A stretch of DNA of 36,966 nt from Acidobacteriota bacterium (GCA_016871155.1 VFZO01000029.1:1-36966); one strand, 5' to 3'. Positions 1-8,824 are shown, counted from the first letter of the stretch. Notes: a model not told the origin generated them from the letters alone. Program-made: numbers and translations.

Positions 1-284
1 TGGTCGAAAGAAGCCATCCGCAGGCACTGGCCCGCCCTCGGAAAGGGGATTCTGATCAAATCCGGCACGGGAGTGAGGCGTTGGTGTATACTGTGGGGGT
101 CCGGGAGACCCAAAATGGAAATCCCGGATCACTAAGAAGAATACAACAAATACCTAGCCGTAGCAAGTGGCACATCTTCCATAAACGATTCAAGCCATTC
201 CTTTTATCGGTACGTTACGCGGGAAACTTCAGTCCGGTGAGCTTTTCAATTCACGCTTTGCGCCATTCCCGTAGAGAGGATTCC
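1..284. other. Intergenic stretch with possible promoter and competing hairpins
   Basis: No convincing long gene lies here. A good -10 hexamer, TATACT, is at 87-92 on the plus strand, but no clear -35 is seen. Just after it are two mutually exclusive hairpins: GGGTC (97-101) with GACCC (107-111), and CCGGGA (101-106) with TCCCGG (122-127). Such a nested pair could be a structured leader for the small ORF at 285, but this is inference. A longer reading of that frame from 81 has no ribosome site and unremarkable composition. Confidence 0.35.
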
Positions 285-401
285 ATGCGTGAAGCGTACT
301 TCGAGTTTCCGGTCATTGAAAGGCGGCGAGGCCTCCGCGACCGGTTTCGCGCCGTTTGGCGGGTCGTTCAGGACATAGTCCTAAGCGGACTGGAGATGTA
401 G
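285..401 (+). CDS. Possible small protein of 38 residues
   Basis: I do not recognise this peptide. The ATG at 285 is preceded at 274-280 by a purine-rich AGAGAGGA-type ribosome site at normal spacing. That is better than many larger genes here, several of which have no visible Shine-Dalgarno. The product starts MREAYFEFPV and has a basic middle (IERRRGLRDRFR) followed by a hydrophobic, possibly amphipathic helix (AVWRVVQDIVLSGLEM). It could be a small membrane-associated or RNA-binding peptide, or a chance ORF. It stops 41 bases before the tail of the convergent SprT-like gene. Confidence 0.35.
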   Translation: MREAYFEFPVIERRRGLRDRFRAVWRVVQDIVLSGLEM

Positions 402-442
402 AGCTACCAGTATTTTGGGACCCTTTACAAATTTCGATCCCT

Positions 443-1228
443 TTACCGCCGGCGCGCGGCGGTGCACAAGCTCTCCAATTGCGCCTTAGCTTCCTTTAAT
501 CCGGGAAAGAGCTTCTCGGCGGCCTTGAACTCCTTCGTGTGAACCCGCCGTTTTGCTCCTGCGGTCTCAACCGGATACCGAAGGTGGAGCATCTCGTGAT
601 AAAGGACGTACTCCACGGCCAGCCGGGTGGCCGGCGCGCTGTCGAGCAGTTTCGAAAGTATGATCGCGTTGTGCGCCGGGTCGAAATGACCTAACAGCGT
701 TCGGGACGCCGTGCGGCTCCAGCCAAGTTCCGGCTCCGCCAGCAGGCCGTGAAAGAAGCGCGCGTTCAACTCCGCAAAGAGCTCCTTGAGATTGAATCGT
801 TCGCCCTCCGGCCCGGAGATGTGTTTCCGGCCGCGGGCTTGCCGCAAAAGGTGAAGCGAGCGCCGCATGTCCTGGCGGTTCAAGTAGAGTCGATAGCGGT
901 GCCGGTAGACCGGCGGCACCGGCCGGCGAAGGAGCTTGGACAATAATATGTAGGCCAAGGCCTCCTGAATCGGGGCGGGTGCGCCCTCCAGCACATCGGT
1001 AATGCGCAACTCCAGGCGGCTATTGTGCCAGCGGACGAACGAATTGGCCCCGGCGAAGCGGCAGTACTCGATGGACACCTCCGGAACGGGTGTTCGCGGC
1101 CGGAGCGCGCGAAATACGCGCCGGTAGATATCGCCGCACGACTCGAAGACCACCGCCGTGACGAAGGATTCGCCCACTTCCTCGACTTCGAATCCGGGCA
1201 GCCTTGCCTGGCCTCTCTCGACTTGCAT
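443..1228 (-). CDS. SprT-like zinc metallopeptidase-type protein
   Basis: A 261-residue soluble protein with no signal peptide. The C-terminal half carries the zinc-peptidase signature HEMLH at residues 211-215, in a helix starting VLYHEMLHLRYP. About 15 residues later comes RVHTKEF, whose histidine (230) is a likely third zinc ligand, and then FPG. This arrangement is that of SprT/SprT-like (WLM/M48-like) domains, which in known members act on DNA-protein crosslinks or are simply uncharacterised. The first 150 residues match nothing I recognise. It is transcribed away from fabH across a 46-base gap. The zinc-dependent fold is fairly sure; the substrate is unknown. Confidence 0.75.
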   Translation of the reverse strand: MQVERGQARLPGFEVEEVGESFVTAVVFESCGDIYRRVFRALRPRTPVPEVSIEYCRFAGANSFVRWHNSRLELRITDVLEGAPAPIQEALAYILLSKLLRRPVPPVYRHRYRLYLNRQDMRRSLHLLRQARGRKHISGPEGERFNLKELFAELNARFFHGLLAEPELGWSRTASRTLLGHFDPAHNAIILSKLLDSAPATRLAVEYVLYHEMLHLRYPVETAGAKRRVHTKEFKAAEKLFPGLKEAKAQLESLCTAARRR

Positions 1229-1274
1229 GTCCCTTGAACGCTACCATAGCAAATTGACTGTACTCTCTCATCCC

Positions 1275-2273
1275 ATGTCGAACGGATATCGCGCCAAGAT
1301 CACCGCTATCGGCGGTTACGTCCCACCGGGAATCATCAGCAACCACGATCTGGAGAAGATCGTCGAGACGAACGATGAATGGATCGTCACTCGCACGGGA
1401 ATTCGCGAGCGCCACGTCGCGCCCAAGGAGATGGCCACGTCCGATATGGCCGTTGAGGCGGCGCGGATCGTGCTCTCGCGGGCCGGAGTGGCGCCCAGCG
1501 GCATTCACGCCATCTTCGTCTGTACCGTCACGCCCGACATGCTTTTCCCGGCCACCGCATGCCTGGTGCAGGATAAGCTTGGCGCGGCCGGCGCGTGGGG
1601 CTACGACCTGCTGGCGGCCTGCTCGGGGTTTGTCTACGGCCTCACCACCGCGGCGCACATCGTCTCGGTCGGTCCTCCCAAGAAGATTCTCGTCATCGGC
1701 GCGGACACGATGACGAGAATTCTCGACTACAAGGACCGGTCCACCTGCATTCTGTTCGGCGACGCCGCTGCTGCGTTCTTGGTCGAGACGGCGAATCCCG
1801 GCGAAGAGGGTTTCGTGGATTTCGTAAACGAAGTGGACGGCTCGGGCGGCCAGTTTCTGTATATGCCGGCCGGCGGAAGCCGCCTGCCGGCCTCGGCCGA
1901 GACCGTGGCCGCGCGTCAGCACTACGTTCACCAGGACGGGCAGCAGGTGTTCAAATACGCGGTCCGGAAGATGTCGGAGATGACGGAAACGCTGCTGCGG
2001 CGTAACGGGCTAACGGTCGACGACATTACGCTGTTGATCCCGCACCAGGCGAACCGCCGGATTATCGAAGCCACGGCGAAGGCGTTGTCGATGCCTTTGG
2101 ATCGCGTGGTGATTAATATCGACAAATACGGAAACACGACGGGCGCCACGCTGCCCTTGGCCACAATCGACGCGGTGGAATCCGGCCGCCTGAAGAAGGG
2201 CGGCCTTGTGTTGTACGCCGCCGTGGGCGCGGGCTATACCGCCGGAGCGAGCCTCTGGCGCTGGAACTTCTGA
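1275..2273 (+). CDS. fabH: Beta-ketoacyl-ACP synthase III (FabH)
   Basis: Condenses acetyl-CoA (or a branched acyl-CoA) with malonyl-ACP, starting type II fatty acid synthesis in the cytoplasm. The 332-residue length is normal for the family. The catalytic triad is visible: Cys116 in LLAACSGFVYG, His257 in IPHQANRRI and Asn287 in KYGNTTGAT. The C-terminal glycine loop GAGYTAGAS is also present. I chose the ATG at 1275 because homologues begin just before the first beta strand (RAKITAIGGYVP). The frame is open further upstream, to 1158, but that extension runs into the divergent gene and is not family-like. No clear Shine-Dalgarno is seen. There are no other fatty acid synthesis genes nearby, so it stands alone. 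Confidence 0.97.
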   Translation: MSNGYRAKITAIGGYVPPGIISNHDLEKIVETNDEWIVTRTGIRERHVAPKEMATSDMAVEAARIVLSRAGVAPSGIHAIFVCTVTPDMLFPATACLVQDKLGAAGAWGYDLLAACSGFVYGLTTAAHIVSVGPPKKILVIGADTMTRILDYKDRSTCILFGDAAAAFLVETANPGEEGFVDFVNEVDGSGGQFLYMPAGGSRLPASAETVAARQHYVHQDGQQVFKYAVRKMSEMTETLLRRNGLTVDDITLLIPHQANRRIIEATAKALSMPLDRVVINIDKYGNTTGATLPLATIDAVESGRLKKGGLVLYAAVGAGYTAGASLWRWNF

Positions 2274-2334
2274 GCGGCGGCCGCAGCCGGCGCCAGACGT
2301 TGCAGCGAGTCAAGTTCTACGGGCTGCGAAGCCG

Positions 2335-3714
2335 TTAGGCGAGGATCTCGTTCACGACGCGGCCAAAGACGTCGGTGAGCCGGAAGTCCCGGCCCATGTA
2401 GCGATACGTCAGCCGCTCGTGGTCTACGCCTAGCAGGTGCAGCATGGTCGCGTGCAGGTCGTGGATATGCACTTTTCCTTGCACAGCCTCCCAGCCGAAC
2501 TCATCCGTTTCGCCGTGGGCGATTCCCCGTTTCACGCCACCGCCGGCCAGGAACATCGTAAAGCCGCGCGGATTGTGCTCCCGGCCCCGGTTCTCGATGG
2601 GCTGTTTGCCCTGCGAAAGATCCTGGTCGAATGGAGTCCGGCCGAACTCGCCGCCCCACACGAGCAGGGTATCGTCTAACAAACCCCGTCCTTTCAGATC
2701 CTGAATGAGCCCGGCGATGGGCTTATCGACGGCTTTGCACCGCACCGGCAGATTCTGCCGCAATTGTCCGTGGTGATCCCAGCCGCCGTCGGAAATCTGC
2801 ACGAAACGCACGCCCGCCTCGGCCAGCCGGCGCGCCATCAGGCACTGCCGGCCGAAGTTATCCGTTTCCTTCTCGCCGATTCCGTAAAGAGCCTTCGTCG
2901 CCTCGGACTCCGCCTCAAGGTCCAGCACCTTCGGCGCCTCCATTTGCATCCGGAACGCTAGCTCAAACGAAGCCAATTGGCCTTCCAATGCGGCGTCGGC
3001 GCCAGTCGATTCCAAATGGCGGCCATTCACCGAACGCAGAAAATCCAACTGCTTCCGCTGTTCCGCGACGGACATGTCCAGACTCTTCAGATAGTCGATG
3101 CGGGCATTCTTCGCATCGCCGGCCCGGCCGATCGGAGTGCCTTGATACTTGGCTGGCAGGAACGCGCTGCTAAACAGTTGCGGTGTGCCGCCATCTCCAT
3201 TCAACTGGGGACAGATCGTTACGAAGCCGGGCAGGTTCTGATTCTCGGATCCCAGTCCGTAAACGGTCCAGGCACCCATCGACGGCCGCACCTGCACGGA
3301 GTGACCGGTGTGGAGCTGCCGGATAGCCGGGGCGTGCGCCTCGCTGTCGGCGTGCATCCCGTGCAGGAAACAGAGATCGTCGACGGCGGCTCCCAGATGG
3401 GGCAGCATTTCGGTCATCCACATCCCGCGTCCGCCCCGGCGAGCGAACTTTGCCATCGGCCCGAACAAACGGGAATCGCGAATTCCGGGAGCCTCGTAGT
3501 TGGCCGGCAGCTTGAAGTTCAGCGGCTGGCCATTGCGCTTTTCGAGCTCCGGCTTGTATTCGAACAGGTCCATGTGGGACGGCCCGCCCTGCATGAACAG
3601 GAAAATTACGCGCTTGGCTTTCGCCGAGTGGTGCGGCGCCGCCAGCAGCGTCCGCAGAGCCGTGAAGCCGAAGCCGCAGCCGGCGCGTTGAAGAAAAGTG
3701 CGGCGGGTGTTCAT
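2335..3714 (-). CDS. DUF1501 family exported protein
   Basis: A 459-residue protein of the DUF1501 family, which has a sulfatase/alkaline-phosphatase-like fold. In planctomycetes and acidobacteria it is regularly encoded beside PSCyt/DUF1549/DUF1553 proteins; its biochemical role is not established. The N-terminus, MNTRRTFLQRAGCGFGF, is a twin-arginine signal. Family landmarks follow: FLFMQGGPSHMDLFEYKP near residue 50, GGEFGRTPF, GREHNPRGFTMFLAGGGVK, and the closing LTYRYMGRDFRLTD. The start at 3714 is chosen for the Tat signal; the frame is open to 3762, inside the upstream gene. Only two bases separate it from that gene's stop, so translational coupling is likely. Confidence 0.93.
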   Translation of the reverse strand: MNTRRTFLQRAGCGFGFTALRTLLAAPHHSAKAKRVIFLFMQGGPSHMDLFEYKPELEKRNGQPLNFKLPANYEAPGIRDSRLFGPMAKFARRGGRGMWMTEMLPHLGAAVDDLCFLHGMHADSEAHAPAIRQLHTGHSVQVRPSMGAWTVYGLGSENQNLPGFVTICPQLNGDGGTPQLFSSAFLPAKYQGTPIGRAGDAKNARIDYLKSLDMSVAEQRKQLDFLRSVNGRHLESTGADAALEGQLASFELAFRMQMEAPKVLDLEAESEATKALYGIGEKETDNFGRQCLMARRLAEAGVRFVQISDGGWDHHGQLRQNLPVRCKAVDKPIAGLIQDLKGRGLLDDTLLVWGGEFGRTPFDQDLSQGKQPIENRGREHNPRGFTMFLAGGGVKRGIAHGETDEFGWEAVQGKVHIHDLHATMLHLLGVDHERLTYRYMGRDFRLTDVFGRVVNEILA

Positions 3715-3716
3715 AG

Positions 3717-6035
3717 TCAACTCCGGTATAAGAACTCGCTCGAAATCAAGAGCGTATGGCAAAGCCGCTTCCAGCCCTGCTTACGCTCCGCGCCAGCCGT
3801 GAAGGTCAACAGCCGGTCGACCTCCTCCGCGGACGCTTCCCGCGCGTAGACCCGGCGCACCAGGTAGCGGACCCGCTCGGCGTCGGACAGCGGGCCAGCA
3901 AGCGCCAGCGCGGCCAGGGCTTCCGCCTGCTCCTGCACGAACGGCGCATTCATCAGGAACAACGCTTGCGTGGGAACCGTCGTGGACTGCCGGGCACCGG
4001 TGATCTGGTTCGTATCCGGAAAATTGAACAGGTTCAAAATGTCCAACTCCGGCATCTGGCTCTTCCGCAAGGCAGGAAGATAGACGCTCCGCCGGTTGCG
4101 CGTTTTCGGGTCGAGTTTCACGTCTTCAATCAGGAACTCCGGCTTTCCCAGATTTACGTTTCCGGGAATGTCCAAAGGCAGCGTCGGGCCACCGGCAGTG
4201 GAGTCCAGCAGACCCGACACCGCCAGCATGGAGTCGCGGATCGTCTCGGCCTCCAGCCGGCGGCGGCTCATCTTCCAAAGCAGCCGGTTCTCCGGGTCTT
4301 TTTCGCCGGCGGTGGCGTTGGGTTCGCCGGACTGCCGGTAGGTCCGGCTCAGAACCACGCGCCGGATCAACTTTTTCACGGACCAGCCGTCACCGGCGAA
4401 TTCCGCCGCGAGATAGTCCAGCAACTCCGGATGGCTCGGCGCCGTTCCGCGCGTGCCGAAGTTATCGATGGTCGGAACCAGGCCCGCGCCGAACAGGTGA
4501 TGCCAGATGCGATTCACGGCGACTCGCGCGGTCAGCGGATTCTTCGCGTTCGCGATCCATTCTGCCAACTCCAACCGGCCGGAGGTAAAGTCCTGGATGT
4601 CGAGCTTCGCGCCCGCGCCCAGAATCGCCACTCCGCTGCGGGGTGTTTCCGGTCCCAATTGATGCGCGTTGCCGCGAATATTGATGCGGCAATCGGCGGG
4701 CATATCGCTGTCGATCACCGCGTGGGCCGTGGGCGGTGTCACCGGCAGATACTCATGGAGCTGCACGCGCTGGTTGGCGGCGGCCAGTTCCTTTTGGGGC
4801 GCGTCCTTGCCTTTCGCCTTCCACTCCGCCTGCGTCTTGCGAGCCGCTTCCAACTCCTCCCAATAGCGCCGCGTCCGCTCGACGCGCTCCGCCAGCTCTT
4901 CCGGGAACTCCGGCAACGGCACGGTTGTCACGTTCGAAAAGACGCCCAGGTTCAGCCGGCCGGAAATAGTCTTGGTGCTGGCGAAAATCCCAGCCATGCC
5001 GTAATAGTCTTTCAACGTCAAAGGATCAAATTTGTGATCGTGGCAGCGGGCGCAGCCCATCGTCAGGCCCAGAAACGTGCGGCCGGTCAGATCCACCTGC
5101 ATGTCGGCGACGTCCATTCGAAGCTGTTCTTTGTCGGCGTTGACCAGCGGCCACGGGCCCAGCGCCAGGAATCCCGTGGCGATCAGGTTGGCCCGCCGCT
5201 GCTCCGGCAGCGTCCACGGAAGCTGATCGCCGGCCAACTGCTCTCGAATGAACCGGTCGTAAGGCTTGTCCGAGTTAAAGGCGTCGATGACGTAGTCGCG
5301 ATACCGCCAGGCGTGGCGCGCCGGGACCCGCCGGCCGATCTCAATATTGTCGGCGAAATAGGTTTGGTCGAGCCAGTGCCGGCCCCATCTTGCGCCGAAC
5401 GCGGGCGAGGCCAGAAGGCGGTCGACCAGCGCGGCCGCGTCCGGATTTCGCTCGAACGCCTCCTGCTCCAACAGGGTGGGTGGCAAGCCGGTGAGGTCCA
5501 ACGTAACCCGGCGCAGCCATGTGGCTGGCGCGGCGTCCTTCGAAGGCCGCAGTTGGCTGTTCTCGAGTTTCGCCAGTATGAACCGGTCAATGGGGCCGGC
5601 CGGCCATGCGCTGTCGCGAACCTCCGGGACGGACGGAACCACAACCGGCTTCCAGGCCCAATGTTCGGCTGCGGCGGCGTTTGTGCGGGCTTGGGGTCCT
5701 TCCTCGCCGCCCGGCCAGGCGGCGCCGTCATCGATCCACTTCTTGAAATCGGCGATTACGGCCGAATCCAGTTTCCCGGTTGGCGGCATCTTCGCTTTGC
5801 CCGTATAAAGCAGGGCGCGGTAGAGGGGGCTCTCTTCAGCTTTTCCGGCCACGACGACCGGACCGCCGTCGGAGCCCTTGGTTAGTCCCGTCTTCGTGTC
5901 CAGTTGAAGACCTGCGAAGGAGATCTTCGCCTTTGTCGAATGGCAGGACCAGCACTTCTCCGCCAGCACAGGGCGGATGCGCTGTTCGAAGAACTGGGCG
6001 TGCACTGTGAGAACAAAAAAAGGCAAGAATCGCAT
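3717..6035 (-). CDS. Planctomycete-type cytochrome c (PSCyt1) / DUF1549 / DUF1553 protein
   Basis: A 772-residue exported multidomain protein. After a short signal peptide (MRFLPFFVLTVHAQ) comes a PSCyt1 domain with the haem motif CWSCH at residues 28-32; MPP at 83-85 probably supplies the axial methionine. The DUF1549 (PSCyt2) domain spans about 145-350 and ends with a second CxxCH, CARCH, at 328-332. The DUF1553 (PSD1) domain runs from about 488 to the C-terminus. The two CxxCH sites imply covalent haem attachment and a periplasmic or outer-membrane electron-transfer role. The family often sits with sulfatase or carbohydrate-degradation genes, but its function is unproven. It forms a gene pair with the DUF1501 protein 2 bases downstream. 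AGGA sits 5 bases before the start. Confidence 0.95.
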   Translation of the reverse strand: MRFLPFFVLTVHAQFFEQRIRPVLAEKCWSCHSTKAKISFAGLQLDTKTGLTKGSDGGPVVVAGKAEESPLYRALLYTGKAKMPPTGKLDSAVIADFKKWIDDGAAWPGGEEGPQARTNAAAAEHWAWKPVVVPSVPEVRDSAWPAGPIDRFILAKLENSQLRPSKDAAPATWLRRVTLDLTGLPPTLLEQEAFERNPDAAALVDRLLASPAFGARWGRHWLDQTYFADNIEIGRRVPARHAWRYRDYVIDAFNSDKPYDRFIREQLAGDQLPWTLPEQRRANLIATGFLALGPWPLVNADKEQLRMDVADMQVDLTGRTFLGLTMGCARCHDHKFDPLTLKDYYGMAGIFASTKTISGRLNLGVFSNVTTVPLPEFPEELAERVERTRRYWEELEAARKTQAEWKAKGKDAPQKELAAANQRVQLHEYLPVTPPTAHAVIDSDMPADCRINIRGNAHQLGPETPRSGVAILGAGAKLDIQDFTSGRLELAEWIANAKNPLTARVAVNRIWHHLFGAGLVPTIDNFGTRGTAPSHPELLDYLAAEFAGDGWSVKKLIRRVVLSRTYRQSGEPNATAGEKDPENRLLWKMSRRRLEAETIRDSMLAVSGLLDSTAGGPTLPLDIPGNVNLGKPEFLIEDVKLDPKTRNRRSVYLPALRKSQMPELDILNLFNFPDTNQITGARQSTTVPTQALFLMNAPFVQEQAEALAALALAGPLSDAERVRYLVRRVYAREASAEEVDRLLTFTAGAERKQGWKRLCHTLLISSEFLYRS

Positions 6036-6065
6036 GAGATTCCTGTTCGAGTCTATCCGATTCGG

Positions 6066-7376
6066 TTAGCGGCGGGCAGACGCAACAATGGGAGCCGATA
6101 GCGCAGGCGCAGGCACCGGTATTTCCACGACGACTTTCTTCGGCCGGGCGTCGAGTTTCTTGTAAAGCAACTCCAGCCGTTCCTTCTCATACTTCGGCGT
6201 GCCCGGCTTGGATTTAATCGCCTGCAAGTACTCGTCGGTCAACTCGTGGGCTACCATCATGTACTTCTGCAGATGGTTCTTCAGGCGGTCCTGTACCAGG
6301 CGCGCCTCGCTGCGATAGAGCACGAAGAGAATCTGTTCGCCCGTTCCTTTCGAGGCCGCAGCGTAGATCTTCGAGGGCTTCGTGAGCGCCGCCGACTTCA
6401 TATCCTTTTCCAGCTTCTTGGCCGCGGCCTCGAGTTTGTTCCAGGCCGTGACCTCCGCTTTGGTGAGGCCGCAGGTTTTCGAAAGCACCGAGCGTTCCCT
6501 GGGCGAAAGTTTCTCGCAGAGCACGGCGAGGAAGAGCGGCAGATTCGCCGCGGGGAAGTCAAGTTCGATGGGGACGTTGGTTCGTGCCTTTTGCAGCTTC
6601 TGCAACCCTGCGTGGTTCACTTTCGCGCCGGTGAGCGCGGGACAGAACAGCGGCAGCAACCCCTCGTCCGCGAGCAGTTTCACAATATCGGCGGAGTTCG
6701 CTTCATTGGCAATGCTGCGGAACTCCCGGCCGAGCGAATCGCCGCCGATCTTCTTTTCGAGCTTGAGTTCCCGCACGTTGCCGTATTGGTTTTGCGTTTT
6801 CTCCGACAGTGCAAAACCCATCCGGATCCGGTACCGGAACAGGCGCAACATGCGCGAAGGATCGTCGTAGAGCGTGTACTTGCCGACAATGCGCAGTTCC
6901 TTGTTTTGCAGGTCTCCGATTCCGTTGGAGGGATCCACGAGCAGCCCAAGCGACTGTTTGTTAAGCGACATGGCGATGGCGTTGATCGTAAAATCGCGGC
7001 ACAGCAGATCGTCGTGAATGGTCGCGGGCGCGATCTGCGGCTTCGACGCGGGTTTGCCGTAGGCCTCCGTGCGTGCCATGCCGATGTTGACGGTGATGTG
7101 CTTCGGGAACTCGAGCGCGGCAAGATTCCGCCGTGTTTCGGTTTCGCCGAGGCGGGCGCCGGTTTTCTTGGCGAGGACCTTGGCGAAGGCGATGGCGTTG
7201 CCTTCGATCGTGAAGTCGAGATCGCGAATGGGAAAACCGCCAAGCATGTCGCGCAACGCGGCGCCGGTAAGGTAGACCGGAATATTCGCTTCGTTGGCCG
7301 CTGCCTGCACCGAGAGGAGAGCTGCCATTTGATTGGCGTTGAGGTGGCTCTCCAGCATGAACATGTAGTCGCTCAT
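6066..7376 (-). CDS. tRNA nucleotidyltransferase / poly(A) polymerase family protein
   Basis: A 436-residue class II nucleotidyltransferase that should add CCA or A residues to RNA 3' ends. The head domain is in the first 190 residues: TGAALRD (37-43), where most relatives have GGxVRD; the metal-binding DLD (52-54) in IRDLDFTIEG; RDFTINAIA near 127-135; and DDPSRMLRLFRYRIRMGF at 171-188. No HD phosphohydrolase domain is evident, and the lysine-rich C-terminus is not recognisable. Whether it makes CCA ends or A tails cannot be decided from sequence. It lies 14 bases downstream of the xer gene and 30 bases upstream of the cytochrome gene, so all may share a transcript. Confidence 0.85.
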   Translation of the reverse strand: MSDYMFMLESHLNANQMAALLSVQAAANEANIPVYLTGAALRDMLGGFPIRDLDFTIEGNAIAFAKVLAKKTGARLGETETRRNLAALEFPKHITVNIGMARTEAYGKPASKPQIAPATIHDDLLCRDFTINAIAMSLNKQSLGLLVDPSNGIGDLQNKELRIVGKYTLYDDPSRMLRLFRYRIRMGFALSEKTQNQYGNVRELKLEKKIGGDSLGREFRSIANEANSADIVKLLADEGLLPLFCPALTGAKVNHAGLQKLQKARTNVPIELDFPAANLPLFLAVLCEKLSPRERSVLSKTCGLTKAEVTAWNKLEAAAKKLEKDMKSAALTKPSKIYAAASKGTGEQILFVLYRSEARLVQDRLKNHLQKYMMVAHELTDEYLQAIKSKPGTPKYEKERLELLYKKLDARPKKVVVEIPVPAPALSAPIVASARR

Positions 7377-7390
7377 CTATTGGTCTCCGG

Positions 7391-8290
7391 TTATGCGCGT
7401 GGATGATGTTGATCCACGACGGCGCGCAAACGGCGGCGCGCCACATGGGTATAGATTTGTGTTGTGCCAATGCTGGCGTGGCCGAGCATTGTCTGTACGC
7501 TGCGAAGATCCGCTCCGCCTTCCAGCAAGTGGGTGGCGAAAGTGTGTCGAAGCACATGCGGGCTCAGATTATGGAATACTCCGGCGGCCTTGCCATGGCC
7601 GGCCAGCAGCTTCCAAAATCCCTGGCGGGTCATTTTTGACCCGCGCGGGGTCACAAACAGGTAGCGGCTGGCGCGGCCCTTAAGGATTCCGGGCCGCCCG
7701 GAGCCGGTGTAGAGTTCGATGGCGGCGATCGCGCTTTGGCCCATGGGCACCAGGCGCTGCTTGTTGCCCTTGCCGGTAACGCGGACGAAGCCCATGGCGA
7801 GGTTCAGGTCGCTCAACTCCAGGCTGCAGAGTTCGGAGACGCGCAGGCCGCTGGCGTAGAGCAGTTGCAGCATGGCCCGGTCGCGCAGGCCGGCCGGTTT
7901 GGCCGGATCGGGCGCGTCGATTAGTTTCTGGATCTCGGTGGCGTTGAGATATTTGGGCAGCGCGCGGCCGGTGCTGGGCGCGGTGAGCAGCTCGGTTGGG
8001 TTCTCTTCGATGGTGCGTTCCCGCTGCAGAAAACGGAAAAAATTGCGCAGTGTCGTCAAATGCCGGGCAACAGAGCGGGCGGACATGCCGTTTTTGTAAA
8101 GTTCGTCGATGTAACGCTGCACGTCGGAAACTGCCGAGGGAACTGAAATCTCTAGTCCGCCATGGAATGCGGCGTACCGTTCCAGATCCAGGGAATAGGA
8201 CGAGACCGAATTCGGAGACAACCCCTTCTCAATCCTGCAAAAGTCAAGAAATTGATGGACTTGCGCTCCGAGAGAACCCACGAGGGTCAT
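7391..8290 (-). CDS. Tyrosine recombinase XerC/XerD
   Basis: A 299-residue site-specific recombinase that should resolve chromosome dimers at a dif site, working with FtsK (encoded at 27443). The N-terminal SAM-like core-binding domain covers about 1-105 and the catalytic domain 110-299. All catalytic residues are present at canonical spacing: Arg150 (GLRVSEL), Lys174 (TGKGNKQR), His245 and Arg248 (SPHVLRHTFA), His271 (LGHASIGTT) and the nucleophile Tyr280 (IYTHV). Their numbering is within two residues of E. coli XerD, which favours XerD, although the C/D distinction is not certain. I start at the ATG at 8290; the frame is open further upstream but that part does not look like protein. It is divergent from the gene at 8345. 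Confidence 0.95.
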   Translation of the reverse strand: MTLVGSLGAQVHQFLDFCRIEKGLSPNSVSSYSLDLERYAAFHGGLEISVPSAVSDVQRYIDELYKNGMSARSVARHLTTLRNFFRFLQRERTIEENPTELLTAPSTGRALPKYLNATEIQKLIDAPDPAKPAGLRDRAMLQLLYASGLRVSELCSLELSDLNLAMGFVRVTGKGNKQRLVPMGQSAIAAIELYTGSGRPGILKGRASRYLFVTPRGSKMTRQGFWKLLAGHGKAAGVFHNLSPHVLRHTFATHLLEGGADLRSVQTMLGHASIGTTQIYTHVARRRLRAVVDQHHPRA

Positions 8291-8344
8291 TTGACCTAAT
8301 GATACAATATTGCAAAAAATGTTTAAAGCCGGGACGAAACGAGG
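8291..8344. promoter_or_regulatory. AT-rich divergent promoter region
   Basis: This 54-base gap between divergent genes is noticeably AT-rich. On the minus strand TTTAAA and TATCAT (plus-strand positions 8299-8304) are separated by 17 bases, a fair sigma70 match. That would start the xer transcript within a few bases of its ATG, making it nearly leaderless. On the plus strand TTGACC (8291-8296) is a good -35, but no matching -10 is at standard spacing. Only sequence resemblance supports this. Confidence 0.35.
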
Positions 8345-8824
8345 TTGAGCAGTTCTACAAATAAACGGGTGCGGATCTTGCGGTTCGACCGGGAGCCGGT
8401 GACCGGATTCGTCCATCCGCAGACGTTTCAAACCGAGACCGGGATCGAGCTGCTTTCACGCGACGGCAACATCCGGACGCTGCCCTATGGAGAAGTAAAA
8501 GTCCTTTGTTTTGTTCAAGATTTCGACGATGAGCTGCCTGAGTTGAACAACCGGCTGTTTGCCAGCCGGCCCAAGTCCGCCGGGCTATGGGTGCGCATGG
8601 CGTTCCGCGACGGAGCGCTGATGGACGGCCTGCTCCCGAATAATTTGCTTATCCCCGACCCCTATGGATTTACAGTCACTCCGCCGGACCTGACGGTGAC
8701 CCCGCAACGGGTTTTCGTTCCCCGGGCGGCGTTGAAGTCGATTCACGTGATGGCAGTTGTGGGCAGCGGCCTGGGCCGGTCCAAGAAGTCCGACGACCGG
8801 CAGATCTCGATCTTCGATGCCTAG
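8345..8824 (+). CDS. Small conserved protein of unknown function
   Basis: A 159-residue cytoplasmic protein with no signal peptide or membrane segment. From memory it resembles short acidobacterial proteins with a repeated beta-rich module: VRILRFDREPVTGFVHPQTF near the N-terminus, then ELLSRDG, and later GLWVRMAFRDGALMDGLLPNN and QRVFVPRAALKSIHVM. The two halves have related patterns (FDREPVxGFV and FRDGAxMDGLL), suggesting an internal duplication of a PilZ-like or SH3-like barrel. That structural guess is inference. The start is uncertain: no ATG exists and the longest reading uses TTG at 8345. The last codons overlap the ATG of the next gene, so the two are probably co-translated. Confidence 0.72.
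   Translation: MSSSTNKRVRILRFDREPVTGFVHPQTFQTETGIELLSRDGNIRTLPYGEVKVLCFVQDFDDELPELNNRLFASRPKSAGLWVRMAFRDGALMDGLLPNNLLIPDPYGFTVTPPDLTVTPQRVFVPRAALKSIHVMAVVGSGLGRSKKSDDRQISIFDA

Noticed and set aside
81..401. Longer 106-codon reading of the frame that holds the 38-codon ORF
   Set aside because: No ribosome site at 81, and it would begin upstream of the -10-like box; the internal ATG at 285 is better supported.
3756..5885. 709-codon open frame on the plus strand
   Set aside because: It lies wholly antisense to the clear PSCyt/DUF1549/DUF1553 gene and shows arginine/glutamine-rich composition with no domain, typical of a GC-rich shadow.
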